Assembly (NCBI GenBank): GCA_951230915.1
Contig: OX579636.1
Location: 34,779,567-34,843,566 of the forward strand
DNA: 64,000 nt
Source: Antitrichia curtipendula
Taxonomy: Eukaryota > Streptophyta > Bryopsida > Hypnales > Leucodontaceae
Direction: 5' to 3'
Shown here in pieces: positions 25,779 to 38,426 of the stretch. A program made the translations under genes and the position numbers. Position 1 is the first letter of the stretch, and the number at the start of each line of letters is the position of its first letter. A model generated the notes under the pieces. The model was not told the DNA's origin and searched no databases. It was given only the letters and a program-made list of their open reading frames with translations.

Positions 25779-27725
25779 ATGTTGGCAGTGTTGCAAAGGC
25801 AGCAGGAGCGGCAGTTATTCGGAGGGGAGTCGTTGTTTATGAGTGGGGGAGGAGCGAGATTGTCGTCCTCATTTGAAGGTGGTGGGTCGTCGTTGTATGA
25901 GTCGATGGTAGACTACGTGCCGACCTCGCAGCAGCACATGCAACAGTCTGCACCGCAGCATGCAATGCGGCGACTGAACTCCTTCTCGCCCGCGGTGATG
26001 AAGGACACCGAGGCTGCTCTCAATGGCGCCGCGCCTCAAGTGTACCAGCGGAGCCAGAGCTTTGGCGGCGGCGGCGGCGGGAGCGCAAACTTGCATGCTT
26101 ACGGCAACTTCTTCGGCAGCCCTCCGAGCTCGCCCGTATCGAAGTCGGACTTATCTGGATTGTCGATGCTCGACGACGACTGCCTAATTGAGGCAACCGC
26201 AGGGAAGGGGGGGTTCTTCGACGAGGCGGGGAAGGGCGCCGGTAGGCCAGATCTGCGGGGGCTCACTCTCCCTCCCGGGTCGCCACTGGGAGGCGCTGGA
26301 TCGTCCATCGGGTCACCGACATTTTCCGATGCGCTCTTCAACAAGTACCTTCCTTCGAACAATGAAGACGAAGAGGCTTGGCCTGCCGTGGACATGTACG
26401 GGTGTGATCAGTTCCGGATGTTCGAATTCAAGGTGCGGCGTTGCATGAGAGGGCGGAGCCACGATTGGACGGAGTGCCCATTTGCACATCCAGGTGAGAA
26501 AGCCCGTCGTCGTGACCCTCGTCGGTTTCATTACTCGGGAACTGCCTGTCCCGACTTCCGCAAAGGCAGCTGTCGGAGAGGCGATGCTTGTGAGTTCGCT
26601 CACGGAGTTTTCGAGTGTTGGCTGCACCCTGCGCGGTACCGTACGCAGCCGTGCAAGGATGGTCGGAACTGCCGGCGTCGCGTGTGCTTCTTTGCTCACA
26701 CGCCCGAGCAATTGCGGTTGCTCCCGAATGCGGCCAACGCGGCGACCACGGCCGCTCGTAACGGGGGTTCCTACGATGGCTCGCCTCGAGCAGCTGCAGC
26801 AGCTAGCTATGACGGAGCTTTTGCCTATGAAGCGCTATCATCTTACGACGGGTCGTCGATGGGTAACGTGGGCTCCCCTCTAAGTCATTTCTCTGGCTAC
26901 TCAAGTGCCGCGCACTCGGGCCCGGGATGCGTTCCATCGCAAACTTCATCGCCCAGGTCGACTCTTGTTGGGCACGCCCACTACCCACCGCCCATCTCTC
27001 CACCCCTTTCTCCTACGGGGTCTCCCCCACTGTCTCCATCTTCACCAGAAGATTGGACGAGTGCCGGAACGTTTGCCAGCCTTTCCGGCATGTCTGGAGG
27101 TCAAGTTGCTATGTCTCAGGCGATGTGCCTACAGGCCACTCTCCAGCAAGCAGCTCAAGCCCGGTCGCTCAACGCGCATGCCCAGACCTCTCCAGTGCCT
27201 GCGCATCGTCGACATTTGGACAGGCTGAACTCCATGCCCACTTTGTCGATTCCAAGTTCCAGCGAGCATCGCAGCATGCACAGTGGAGGACACTCGAGCA
27301 TGCATCCAGGGTCGGCCCCATCGTCGCCATCCGGAGTCCCTCAGAAGTCGATGATGGAGCTGATCGCCACTCTCCAGCAGTTGGAAGTGCGTGGCTCGCC
27401 TCCTGCTTCCGCTGCGCAGTGGCTCCAGCAGCAATACACAACGGGCCCATCTCCTCTTCGTCGATGCTCTCAGAGCGTCCCTGGCACGCCCACCAAAGTT
27501 TCTGGACGCTGGGAGCAGAAGGAGCGATGGGAAGTAGACGAGAACGACGACGGCGAGCCCACCGTGCAGCGTGTGGAGTCCGGGAGGGATCTGCGAGCCA
27601 AAATTTACGGCCGATTGAGCCGCAATTCGTTGAACGAAGTCGGGCCGGGTGTAGGAGATTCTCCTGATCTGGACTGGGTGAACGATCTCGTGAAGGAGGA
27701 GCCGGATCACCCAGCGGCATGGTGA
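25779..27725 (+). CDS. CCCH zinc-finger protein of the plant RR-TZF family, single exon, 648 aa
   Basis: Expected role from the family: RNA-binding tandem CCCH proteins that shuttle between nucleus and cytoplasmic granules and control mRNA turnover or translation in hormone and stress responses. Seen: a plant arginine-rich element C222-x5-H228-x4-C233-x3-H237, then two fingers, C257-x7-C265-x5-C271-x3-H275 and, after 16 residues, C292-x5-C298-x4-C303-x3-H307, the canonical RR-TZF spacing with all ligands present. The rest is low-complexity: Ser/Gly-rich N-terminus with a Gly run near 96-101, and Ser/Pro-rich tracts at ~390-530. The C-terminus (about 627-641, [15 protein letters not shown]) resembles the conserved acidic/hydrophobic tail of larger ankyrin-type members, yet no ankyrin repeats precede the fingers. 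Start: first ATG after an in-frame TAG at 25767. Intronless. Stop TGA at 27723. Long frames on the other strand are GC shadows. Confidence 0.95.
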   Translation: MLAVLQRQQERQLFGGESLFMSGGGARLSSSFEGGGSSLYESMVDYVPTSQQHMQQSAPQHAMRRLNSFSPAVMKDTEAALNGAAPQVYQRSQSFGGGGGGSANLHAYGNFFGSPPSSPVSKSDLSGLSMLDDDCLIEATAGKGGFFDEAGKGAGRPDLRGLTLPPGSPLGGAGSSIGSPTFSDALFNKYLPSNNEDEEAWPAVDMYGCDQFRMFEFKVRRCMRGRSHDWTECPFAHPGEKARRRDPRRFHYSGTACPDFRKGSCRRGDACEFAHGVFECWLHPARYRTQPCKDGRNCRRRVCFFAHTPEQLRLLPNAANAATTAARNGGSYDGSPRAAAAASYDGAFAYEALSSYDGSSMGNVGSPLSHFSGYSSAAHSGPGCVPSQTSSPRSTLVGHAHYPPPISPPLSPTGSPPLSPSSPEDWTSAGTFASLSGMSGGQVAMSQAMCLQATLQQAAQARSLNAHAQTSPVPAHRRHLDRLNSMPTLSIPSSSEHRSMHSGGHSSMHPGSAPSSPSGVPQKSMMELIATLQQLEVRGSPPASAAQWLQQQYTTGPSPLRRCSQSVPGTPTKVSGRWEQKERWEVDENDDGEPTVQRVESGRDLRAKIYGRLSRNSLNEVGPGVGDSPDLDWVNDLVKEEPDHPAAW

Positions 27726-29240
27726 AGGGGGGAGAAGCGTCATCAGTGGAATCGCTCCTTTTTTTATTTTCATGTACAGCGGTTGCTCTCGCAGGCGGTT
27801 TTGTGTCGAGCCATTGCTTCCTGTTGCTGAGTTGCTGGCGTGTCGACAGTGGGTTAGTGAGGAATTTGAGTGAGTCAAGAGAATTATCTGGGTTTAGGGA
27901 TATTGATATATTTTCATTATATGAAATTGGGGAGAGTACAGGAGGGTGAAGGGAAGCTGATATATGACCTATTGGCCTGGGTCTGAAGTCATTTCGCCTT
28001 TATGCAGGCAGGCACTCTAGAAGATCAGGTGGTGTCTTCTGCTCCAGCAGACATCCTGTTTGTAGCCGAAGCATTCGAGACGGAGGTTGCACCGTAGCGC
28101 GCGATCCCTCACGGCGGAAGTGTGGAATGTTGCTGGTCGCCCCTGGTTTTTGGAGGAAATTGGTAGATCCTAGATTTGGGGGTTTGGGAAGCTGGGATTG
28201 TTGAGTACGGTAGGGTTGGATCGGAGAGTGGGTGGTAAATGACCATCTGAGCCATTGCACAGTAAAACAGCATGATATATACATATCTCGAAATATTTGG
28301 GGTGCGCACTGCAGAGGAGCGGGCAGTGTGGAGGTAGGAATGAATTAGGTAGCGACAATTATTATTCTGCTCGGTTTTGGCTGCCCCAAAAGGACTGGGA
28401 GGAAGACAACGAAACGGGGCCTCACTCATTTTTTGGATTTTTCACTCAATTTGTGATTGTAGCTAACCAGGCTTTTGTTGATTTATCAAAAGCAGGATTG
28501 TAGTGGTAGAGACGGAGGAACATGCATGTGGATACTGTTGTGTTCATGCCAACGGCTATGACGTTATGATAACCAACCTCGAGGTCTTCGTCCAAGTAGA
28601 CCTTACGCACAGAAGAAGAAGAAGAAGAAGAAGGAGAGTAGTCATATGACTGATCGACCTATCTCAATTTGAAAAAGACAGTGTGTCGATCTATTGCCTA
28701 GGATTTTAAAAACTGTATATTCATTCATGATGTCATGATGACGATGGCTTCTGTAATATATGTTTCTCTGCCCTGCACATTTTGCTCTACTCGTGATATT
28801 GCTTGCTTGCACACCACAAGTTTGCTCTATGTAGTCGTTGCAACCCAGCTGAGTTGTGTTGGTTTCTCTGTTTGGGCACGTTTCGTAGGTTATTACTGTA
28901 CGTGTGCCCTTGTTCTGTGTTTCTTTCCTTCAATTTAAAGCAGTGAAATTTCACGTGGTGTGATTAATGAAGGCAGCCGTTGTCGTGAACTTGGCATTCT
29001 GGAGGTGTGGTAGGTAGTGGCAAGCAAGAGCAATCTTTGCATGTTTCCCGAGCCTTATTCTGTTACTGTATGAATGGTGGCACGTTGTCCTTCGAATCCT
29101 TTTTGCATGGGCTTTCCTGATACTCTTATCTTGTTGTTTTTTACTATTGCTCTGTCACCTTTTGAGTAACTCGAGCTCTACGTTACTGTAGTGTTGTGTG
29201 ACCACTGACCCGATTCATCAATAAACCTCCGTACTCCTCG
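27726..29240 (+). other. Probable 3' flank / 3' UTR of the RR-TZF gene
   Basis: Mid-GC sequence without a supportable gene, grading into AT-rich DNA beyond about 29.5 kb. A GAA microsatellite lies at 28611-28634. The first good plant-type polyadenylation hexamer noticed is AATAAA at 29220-29225, rather far from the stop codon, so the transcript end is uncertain. Confidence 0.35.
28611..28634. repeat. (GAA)n microsatellite
   Basis: About eight GAA/AGA units in the 3' flank of the zinc-finger gene. Confidence 0.85.
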
Positions 29241-32234
29241 AATTTATGCGAGTGCTGGTTTTGATGCACTTGGTGGTAGTGAAGTCAGTAACATGAAATC
29301 ATAAGGGTCGGATTGACCTCTATCGTAAGTCGTGCAAGTCTGCAAGTTGGGCTTTTTTTGACTTTGAGTGAGATTTCTTGTCATTGAGGATGTGGAGTCA
29401 ATGCAGACACAATGTGCATGTCCCTGGAAAATTATCTTCTCTGCGCTGCACTAACTTTGCTGACACACTTGTTGCTAGTGCAGTGGGGAAGCAGTGCGAA
29501 CTGAATGTGTAACTTATCCTTTACAGACTATCTCATTGTCGAAGAAACCCTATTTTGGGTGATATAAATTCCCAACCTATTCTGTAGAGAAAAAAGTCTT
29601 TGCTAATAACTTTCTCAGTTCAGAAATTGGCCTTTCTTTTTCTTCTTCTTCTTTTTGTTTTTTGTTTTTTGAAACATACATTGCCTTGGATATCCCTGTC
29701 AGGAACAAGTGGAGAAACTAATCCCCTCCCCATGCAAACAAAGGCCACCACGGGGAGCCCCCATGCGAGCAATGTCACCATGAGGAGTAGAATTGAGAAC
29801 CTTATAGATTCCATCAGAAGCCCCTACCACTCTGCCATCACCCGGGGCAGTTTAAGGTCATTTCGGACTGAGATTGGCCTTTCAAAATTGACTTCAACAA
29901 GTAAGTACTTCGTATTATATGTAATAAAAATAATTGACACAACTAGAAAATGTTTTTCTATAATAATTTATACCTTAAATTAGGTTGTTTATTTTGTTTT
30001 GGTTGTTTTGTAATGTTTGATACATTGAGATTTAAGAAACTGTGAATCTCCTCATCTTGTTCTTGGTATTGTTAGAAAGTTCTGTATGAGGATGGAGGCA
30101 CGGACTTTGTTTTGTGGCATTTGGACCTACAATGTGTAAGTTATGGAACTTCAAATTTTTTATGAATTAAAAAATTGAATTAAATTATCTTTTATTTTAG
30201 AAGAAACATGACTTTCGCATTGCATGTCAAAATGGCACTAGACAAAACCCTTGCACTCCTTTGTGCATAAAGCTTTCTTGTTTGTATTGAAGGTTTTGGA
30301 ACTCCATTTATGGCTCCAGATACTTCAATGATGGTAACTTTTACACAACTACTTGAGCGTTGAAAAAGTGGTTGGTGGCATGGACTTTAGAAAATAGTGT
30401 GAACCTCCCTTTCTTGGAGACAATATAAACCAACAATTTGGATGGGATACAAAACATGATGTCAATAGCATATGCTATTGCAAACATTGCAAGGTTATGT
30501 TATCCTTGTAGTGTAATTTAGCCAAAAAAATGTTATTTTTTGAATTTGAGTCCAACTACTGAAATGAAGCTTTCAACTTTAGTTTCTACTCCAATTTGAA
30601 AAATGAGAAAAATCCTTGGGTGCAAATCTACAAATTCCTATTAAATGCCAAAAAAATTCTCAAAGAATAGATCTATGCCAAATGTCATCCTAAAACCACA
30701 TTTTCAAAGAAATTGAACACCTAAGTACTAGGAAATGAGAGGTATGAAATTGATGAGAGAAAAAAAAGATTGCATGTGACCACACTAGTTTACACTCAAA
30801 GAAGGACCAAGAGAAATTGCAACATAATCCGCTCTATTTTTCTCTCCCTTGTTACACAAAATTCACACCAAACTACATTTAGAATTCTCAAGCAACACCA
30901 AGAAAACAAAACAAAATCCCAAATCACGCACTTTATGATTCAAATCTAATAAATCCATTCAAAATACCTCAAAAATTGAAGAACAAATTGATTCACAATA
31001 TCATCAAAATTTGCAATACTAAATGCCACTACCAAATTCCTGTAGTAGAAAGATATAGGTACCCTACATCTTTCAAATATAGGTTCCAATTTCTAAAAGC
31101 AAGAGCAAAAAGACATGTATGAGCTCTCTAGAAAGCTAAAGTAATGGCGGACACACTAATGGCGAGTGGCAATAAGTAAATCATAATTGAGAAGCTTCAG
31201 TGGGTAAGAACATCTTTACAAATTAGCAGCACAAAAACAAAGAAGAGGGTCTTTAATGATTGCTTTCCTTGTGCAAGCATCCTACCTTGGTTCTATCACA
31301 TCCTATACTTTTATATCCTTGTAGACCGTGAAATGGAAAGTATGTACATAATTTACATGGTATAAAATGAAGTATTAACCACACTACCAAATATCCCAAA
31401 TGCTTATTTGGTCAAATTTAGATGTAAGGTTTAGGAAAAAACAAATTTGTATAAAAAAAATTCTAAGGTTTTGGAAAAAATAAAATTTTGTATAAAAGTC
31501 CTTATATTAAACCATTTAAAAAATAAATTAAACGTAGATTGAAAATTTGACAAAATATATCTTCTATTTGAGAAGTTGCTTTTCAACTCTAGAAAAACAT
31601 CTTTTAAAAATACTTAGATTTCTTCATTGTCTTATATTAACCTTGAAATCCTTGAAAAGAAAGGATCCTTTGAATGATTTTAGATAATTTCAAAGCTCCA
31701 TGGTAGACATATCTTTTAGGAAACTCACTTGAACTCATTTTTAAAGACCGGTATTGGAAATTTTCCCTTTATTAGTGTTTACAAAAATCTTTCTATTTTT
31801 TTTTATAGAAATTAGAACATTTGTGTTTTTTTAAATTAATTTTTAATTTTTATACTTGTGAAGGATGAATAAATCTTTTAATACACCATTGTTTATGAAA
31901 ATACGTCTCAAAAAATAAAGTTGTTGAAAGCAAATGTGTAATGCATTGCAAGATTTGTTGGAATGTGTTCTACATCTTCATTGCTTGGAAAAATTGGCGG
32001 AGATACGTGCAATATGATCTTTAACATAGCAAAATTTTAAACTCAAATATGTAATGCAAAAATTTCCTACCAATGATGGTCAAAATCACCTAAAATTCTC
32101 TTATTGGGTCTAAATTTCTTTTTTCTTTGTTTCAATCACATCCTAAATAACTTTGGTTGCAATCTATGGAGTCGAAGTTCACAAAATTCTTACCACATAT
32201 TTTTGTAGAATTTTAATGCAAGATTTTTCAGTTC
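29241..32234. other. Gene-free stretch with one unexplained open frame
   Basis: An open frame at 29600-29983 (127 codons) has a mid-GC core (29690-29890) and a possible splice donor after 'acttcaacaa', but no family is recognisable, so no gene is called. 30060-30440 contains similarly mid-GC fragments. The rest is AT-rich. Confidence 0.4.
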
Positions 32235-33593
32235 AATTTTTTTAAAAAGGTCCTTTCATTTTTCTAAAGTCAATGCAATAGAAATGGAGGTTTTGAGCAG
32301 GTTTGACAGAAAAGGCCTTGGGACTTTAGGAATTAGATGCTCCTTTTACTTTAGTACATTTGTATTTCATTTTTCTTTAATATATACTTCACTTTGTTCT
32401 ACTTTGGTTGTACTTTTTGTTTTCTTTAGTCTAATTATATTTTATTTAAAGTTTTAGTATAAACTTTTTTCTATTTTGCTTTGTTTTTCTTCATCATAAT
32501 TTGATTCACTTTTACTTCTATAAACTTCATAGATTGATGATAGATATGAATTGAATACCTTGCTCTTACATTTGTTTTGCAATAAATTTGAGATTTTTTT
32601 ATTGTTTATAATAATTTGGTAGTATGGAGTGCCTTATGAAGAAAGAAGTCTAGTGGAGTTGATTTTGATGGTGCAAGCATACCTTACTAGACTTAGACTT
32701 TGATAGTGACAAATGGTGATAGTAGTAATGTTGGCAATAGTAGTGGTGACAACAACAATGGCAATAACAATGATAGGAGTGACGATGACAAAAATGACAA
32801 CAACAATAATAAAAATCACCTTCAAAATGTTTAGAATGTATATGATGTTGATTTGGCTGACAATTCTAATGAGGAATTGTTTGCATTTGAAAAGGACTTA
32901 ATCAAGAATCTATAATTGCACTTTTATAGTTTATTTAATTATTCCACAATTCTAAGGACAATACCTACGGTCAAGCATAGTATGTTGTTTGTCAACTTGA
33001 ATTTGAAGAAAGGGAAAAGATGTGCAAATTGCATTGCACATGCAAACATGAATATTACTTCGTATAGATTCAACAATTGTTGCAATATAAAAAGGTAATT
33101 CCAATTTGCAATGTTGAAGTTTTTTTTGAGAATTCTTCAATCATTTAAGTATTGTAACCCTTACCATACAACTAGAAATAAACAAGAGAATGCTTTGATA
33201 TTTAAAAAATTTCATGATCTATCCAATATTTTTTTATGTTACTACTTTTTTATTGTTGCAAAAACTCATATATAAAATTGATAAATGTAGTGAATGCATG
33301 GCATCATCTTTTGGAGGGCATCATCCATGTTTGGAATACTCGGGGTCAAATTGCACCATTTCAAAACAATTCTTGTATTTTGATGCTAAAAGTTGTATTT
33401 ATTGGGTCTTTTTTTTCCATTTCAATAAAAATTAGAGATAGATTTGACAATAATTGGATTAAAAAATGCAAAAATATAACTAAAAAGTGATTATTTGTTT
33501 AATAAATGAGTGACTTTAGAAACACATTACTTTTACCAAAATATTAGTAAAGATGGCAATCTTGGTGTATTCCAGGTGTAAAAGGTATCCAAG

Positions 33594-34347
33594 TATATCC
33601 ATATGGGTGATTGCAAGAAACACTTGTCCTATTTCTTGTCCCCTTGCTCTTGGACAAGTGAATTTTGGCTGTAACTTTTGCATCGTATGTTCGTTTTATA
33701 TGAAATTTGAAGTGAAGGTACACATAAAAGTTTCAGAAATTCAGTATTTTTTTCCAATTTTTCAAAATTCATTTACTATTTTTAAACTGCCCCCGATTAG
33801 GTGTCTACCTTGGCCATTTTAGGGGTTTTGAGTCCTATTTCCTATCCAAAAATAAGAATTTGAAAGTGAAAATTGGAAGACAAGGAGTTATACTAAAGTT
33901 ACACAAGCCTATGAAGAGATTTTCTAAAAATAGTAAAGTATCCACCTTCCACATGTGCTCAAAGTGCACTACCTATGTACATGTGCAAAGAAGACAATTT
34001 TTATTTTCCAAAAATAAAAAATAGTGAAAAAGGAGAACCTACAAGTAAGGAAAAATGGCTATTTCTTTTTGAATTATTTGAATTATTTTACTATTTTCTA
34101 AAAATAAACTCAAAGATAACTATTTTCTTCTATTTTCCTAGGCCTCTTTTTTTGTGCATAACTTTTAGAGATAAATTTTCCTAGACTTCAATTTTCACAT
34201 GTATACTTTTTTGAATGCTTTACAAATTATTCATATTTTATTTTATTTTTAAAATTTTTATTGCAAAAGGTCATAGTACTCCAGTACTACAGCCATTTTG
34301 GCCAGAAAACGGCAGGTGTTTCTTGCAACTACCCATATATCGGTACT
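33594..34347. mobile_element. Putative TIR element, present only in the left arm
   Basis: Left end ('atatgggtgattgcaagaaa' + 'cacttg') is the imperfect inverse of the right end (34306-34347, 'caggtgtttcttgcaactac' + 'ccatat'), about 30 bp. The homologous point in the other arm (46085-46485) holds unrelated sequence, consistent with an insertion after the duplication. A weak 89-codon frame (33553-33822) and a 69-codon frame (33975-34184) show no transposase signature. Exact ends and target duplication are not resolved. Confidence 0.5.
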
Positions 34348-34796
34348 CTAGTAGTACAATACACTAATAATATTCTAATATGCCACAATGCATGCCACTA
34401 TTCTATTGTTCATTTTTTAGAGATCATGAATTGATGTTAAATTATTGAGTTTGACCCTCCAATCTTGTAATACATAAATGTTTTTGCTAATGCCCCAAAC
34501 CAAATATGGTTTTCTTTTTCTAAATTTGAAATTCAATTGGAGAAAATAAAATAGAATAGTATGAATATGACATATATTGATGTAGAGGTCAAAATGTCAC
34601 CTATTGTTTTGCATCCATATTTACCTCTTTAGAATTTATTTCTCTTTTAATCTTTGTATGGTTGTAAACATGACCAAGTTGTTGAATAATGCACAAACAT
34701 TCCACAACAAAATCTATTACAAAGTGCACAACTGGATGTCTGCAAAAAACACCAAATCATAATCCCAACAATTGCAATTCCACTTTCTACTACAAT

Positions 34797-34977
34797 AGAA
34801 CCTCTCTAAACAAATAGGTCCAAGACCATCTGTCAAGATTACATTCAAGAGGTTCATTTGTTTATACAAGGTCATTTTTAGTCATAACCTTTGTAATGCG
34901 GACAAGTCCAAGACTGTCTAACAATATTATCTAATAGAGGTTTATTGGTTTATAGAGGGAGGCTTTAGAGAGGTTCT
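34797..34977. mobile_element. hAT-like MITE, 181 bp, present only in the left arm
   Basis: Ends AGAACCTCTCTAAA and TTTAGAGAGGTTCT are perfect 14-bp inverted repeats. Flanks 'actacaat' and 'actgaatt' look like a decayed 8-bp target duplication. The other arm shows the empty site (near 45655, 'cactttct' joined directly to 'aaaattaaaatc' on the reverse strand). AGAACCTCTNTAAA ends are common among plant hAT-type MITEs (recollection of family, not searched). Confidence 0.75.
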
Positions 34978-35485
34978 ACTGAATTAGAATCTATATACAG
35001 AGTACCATGTTTCCATAGAAAGCAATGCCTTGTAAACAGGTTCTCATAAATGGTCTCGGATCTAAAGGGTTGTCATCAACACTCTTGTTAATAGAAGTGC
35101 AATGCCAACCAAGGTCCTGAAACGAAGTCAACAAAACAAAATAAATCTCATATAGAGTTCACAGCATTAGCACCACATCATCCTGGTGACCCTGCGAGGC
35201 GTAAATGACCTACTGTGCAATACATAACGTATCCTGGCCCTGAAAAACTCAAATGGTTTTAGGAAGAAAACATTTGTGAATTTTTGTCCTCAACGATATC
35301 TCACACTCCGGAAACCAAATTGTTCGAGTAAGACAATAGCCATGAATTTCTGTACTACACGATGTCTGACTCTCCAAAAAATCACATTGTTGTATTGAGA
35401 CATCATCTAAGCATTGTGCATGAACTTCCTGTACAGTACAGCACGGTTCCTGTGAGCAAGAGTGCATAAGAATAAGACCATAGTC

Positions 35486-37482
35486 CTAAGCAAGGCGAGC
35501 CTTATGAATGAAGTTGGAAGTGGCCTCATCCACTCTCACATTCTCGGCTTCTAAGGACGAAACTTTGCGGAAAACATGGGTGCCCTCAGGTACCTCCACC
35601 AGCTGCACTTCCTTGCCTGCCTGCTTGAGAGCATGGTAATACTCCATCTGCCTGGTGTACAGCGGATCCTTTCCCGCAACAATCAGCAACATCCTGGGAA
35701 TCTGGACTTCAGTCAGTCTCGGAGCATCTGCAGAGAGAGGGTTGCAGAAAGGATGGTCTCGGTTGGCCCCCACGGGAAGAGCCAGTCTCCAGAACGTGCG
35801 GTGCTTGCCCAGCGGGAGAATCTCATCCTCCGGAAACTTCTGCTCGGATTCGCTCAACTCCTCTGCACTGAAGAATGGCACCACTGGGATCACCCCTGCG
35901 ATGGTAAGAGGGTGGAAGTCCCTCGGAGGTTTGGAGACCACCACGTGATGGGCAATGTTGCCTCCGGCGCTTTGACCCATGACGAAGACCTGCGAGAAGT
36001 CGACGTGGCTCATGAGCCAGGGGTCGCCTGCGGTGTGGTCTCCACTTGCTTGGTACTTGCACTGCAGGACATCAAAAGCGATTAGACAAAAAACAGATTA
36101 CAACTCTGAGAAAATGAGCCAAAGTTGAGCCTCTAAACCACAAGTCGAAACTCTGTTCATTCTCTCGTCGATTCAATCTTTCTCTTCTGGGTCACAAACT
36201 GGATGCAGAAACTTGGAGTAACTTGGGAGAGCTCCAAAATTGAACGTGTATATGGATTTTCAAGGTTGCTGTTCGTATTGATGGAATATATATTTCACTT
36301 TGTAAATTCTTCACAACATTAAAGCTGGATGGATTCATTATCAGCTCTGCCCTTTATATGAATTCAATGTTTGAATTGCTTAAAAAATCGAGTTTGTATT
36401 GCTTTGATTAGACTAGAAAGGCAAGGTGTACTCCATTGTACTATGACATGCACCCATCTCTAGGACATTGAAATAAAAACGCAAGATGAAATCCAGGAAT
36501 GGACTGAGAAGATGTCCCGAGTTCGTAGAAGGTAAATTCTTATCAACGCTAGTGGCAAGAATTCATGTTGGAAGGAACTTGATTTCACCTGTTTCTGCAG
36601 CCATGACATGGTAGTGTATGCATCGTTGAAAGCAGCGGGAAGTCGACTTTCAGGGGAAAGCCTGTAACTCGCAGATATTACAACAACGTTGGCTGTCTTA
36701 CACAGCCTGGTGGCTTGATAACTGGGACTCTCGCCACCTGAAAACAATACATTGCGTTTCTAACATCTGTGTTTCCTGATACTGACAAAGTACAACTAGT
36801 CACTCAAGAAGATCTACAAAATCTAATTCAAGCATTCAATTACGCTTACAACAGAGTTTTCAGTGAAATTAGACTGTTCCAGAAACTGCTAGACAACATC
36901 CAAAAGAAAATCTTCCCCATAATTCATGGACTCGTATTCCTATATACCACGGGAAGGCCACCATACGATCGTAGAAAGACCTCCACAGAAATCACGGCGA
37001 AGACTCCATTGATGATGTCAAAAAATTGATGAAACAATCTAAGACTGAAAAGCAGAATACTGCATATTGAAAGAACAAGTACAAGTCAAGATTGTCGAAG
37101 CCATCCTCTAACACTAGGGAAGACAATGAACACCCAGAGGGGAGGGATCAGGAAACAATCCACTACCTGCGTTTCCCATGCAAAAGCCACCACCGTGAAA
37201 GTAAACCACAATTGGAAGCTTCTCGCCAAGGCCTTCGGAGACGGATTCAGGAAGGAAGACTCGACCCCAAATGCCGGGTGCGGAATCAACGATGACATCC
37301 TTCGATGCTACATTGGCAGCGAAAATTGGAAAAGGCGAGACCAAGGGATCGGTGGTCGGCAGAGCGCGGTCTGAGTTTCGCACTACTGTTCCATCAGCTT
37401 TGATTCTCAGACCCGGAAGCACCTCGGTCCCGTTCTCCTCATTTGCCTGGACAGGAGGATTCTCCTCCAAGACGTTACTCAT
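35486..37482 (-). CDS. Plant carboxylesterase (CXE-type alpha/beta hydrolase), left-arm copy, 3 exons, 346 aa
   Basis: Exons 37482-37167, 36737-36589 and 36061-35486 (minus strand), joined at GT/AG borders in phases 1 and 0. Role from the family: hydrolysis of ester bonds of small metabolites, xenobiotics or hormone conjugates. Seen: oxyanion-hole motif HGGG (96-99), nucleophile S186 in GQSAGG, D287 in GKDPL, H317 in GTHVF, plus YRLSPESRLPAA at 130-141. The retained catalytic His argues against a GID1 gibberellin receptor, where that residue is lost. Length is typical. No signal peptide from the chosen ATG; the frame is open upstream but has no in-frame ATG. Compared with the right-arm copy it differs at six residues: A55, E87, S198, A254, Q302, T336. 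Odd: Q185 where relatives usually have Asp (GDSAGG). Confidence 0.93.
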
Positions 37483-38243
37483 GGCTAGTATGACTACAAT
37501 GAGCTTGATGAATACCTGATGGTGCACACACTCGTAAGCACGTGCACACAGACTTCAGAATCATGCAATTCAACTGGAACTCCAGCAGTAAAGCCTTGCT
37601 GACAACATTTGAAAGCCTAGGCAACAACTGAACTCTGAAACTCAGGTCATGGCTAATGTTGAGAAGCTATGAATGATACGGTTTTCAGCAAGCCATCCCT
37701 CGCATGAATTTACCCAGAAATGAGCAAGAATTCTCCGAAACAAGCAAACTGCGCATTGACTCTTTGTGTAGTCCGCGACCAGATTTGATGCGTGCTTTCA
37801 GTTGTTTGGTGTGATAGCGATACTGTAACTCACTAGAAGAGCAGCATATTATAACTCATTAGAAGCGCATTTTTCGTAGTTTTTCCAACAACCTGTCACT
37901 AGAGAATTGAGTACAAAATCTCAATTTGAAACACAGAGTATTGGATACTAGGGCATTAAATACGTAGTGTTCCATACTAAATCCAAGAAAAACACAACCC
38001 TAGATGAAGCCAAGCATATGATCCCACAAATGTGCATGTGTAATTCAAAATTCCAATCAGTTCTTTAAACCCTAAATCTGAAAACATTGGGCTTAGCATA
38101 GACTGTCTCATTGAAAGTGGCGATGAAACACAAACATTTGCGTAAGGAACATCAAAAGCTCTCCTAAACCCATGAAGATCACCCAGTTTCGGAGTGGGCA
38201 AGCCTACTATCACGCAGTATTAGAATCACAAAAATCTCGAATC

Positions 38244-38426
38244 TCAATATGCACAAATAAAGAATCCATCCATCGACACGTTCCCCTGCAACTTTCCCGC
38301 TTTCTCTAGCCTCACACCCAATCCAACATAACTCAAGACAAAACAGAAACAGAGGCTCACCTTCAATGATACGAAAAGTGCCAAGAGCCCGAATGCCCAA
38401 TACGAATCTTCAGCTCTCAAACGCAT
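38244..38426 (-). other. Arm-conserved open frame upstream of the esterase, left copy (shortened)
   Basis: Reads about 60 codons with 'YWAFGLLALFVSLK' before a possible splice donor (AAG|GTGAGCC). The right-arm counterpart (42093-42389) is open further upstream, where this copy has TGA instead of TGG. It could be a 5' exon of a gene I do not recognise, part of the esterase leader, or chance. Confidence 0.25.

Noticed and set aside
25173..25796. 207-codon minus-strand frame in the GC-rich leader
   Set aside because: No recognisable domain, overlaps another open frame on the plus strand, typical of GC-rich DNA.
27129..27878. 249-codon open frame on the minus strand across the zinc-finger gene, and other 100-250-codon frames there
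   Set aside because: They overlap a coding region whose CCCH ligands are all intact on the plus strand; GC-rich codons open the other frames by composition.
29600..29983. 127-codon open frame with possible splice donor
   Set aside because: No family recognised and no partner exon found; listed only as an unexplained stretch.
32634..32901. Val/Ile/Thr-rich open frames in the GAT/CAA block (and 47135-47438)
   Set aside because: They result from trinucleotide-like repeats; the two arms do not keep a common protein.
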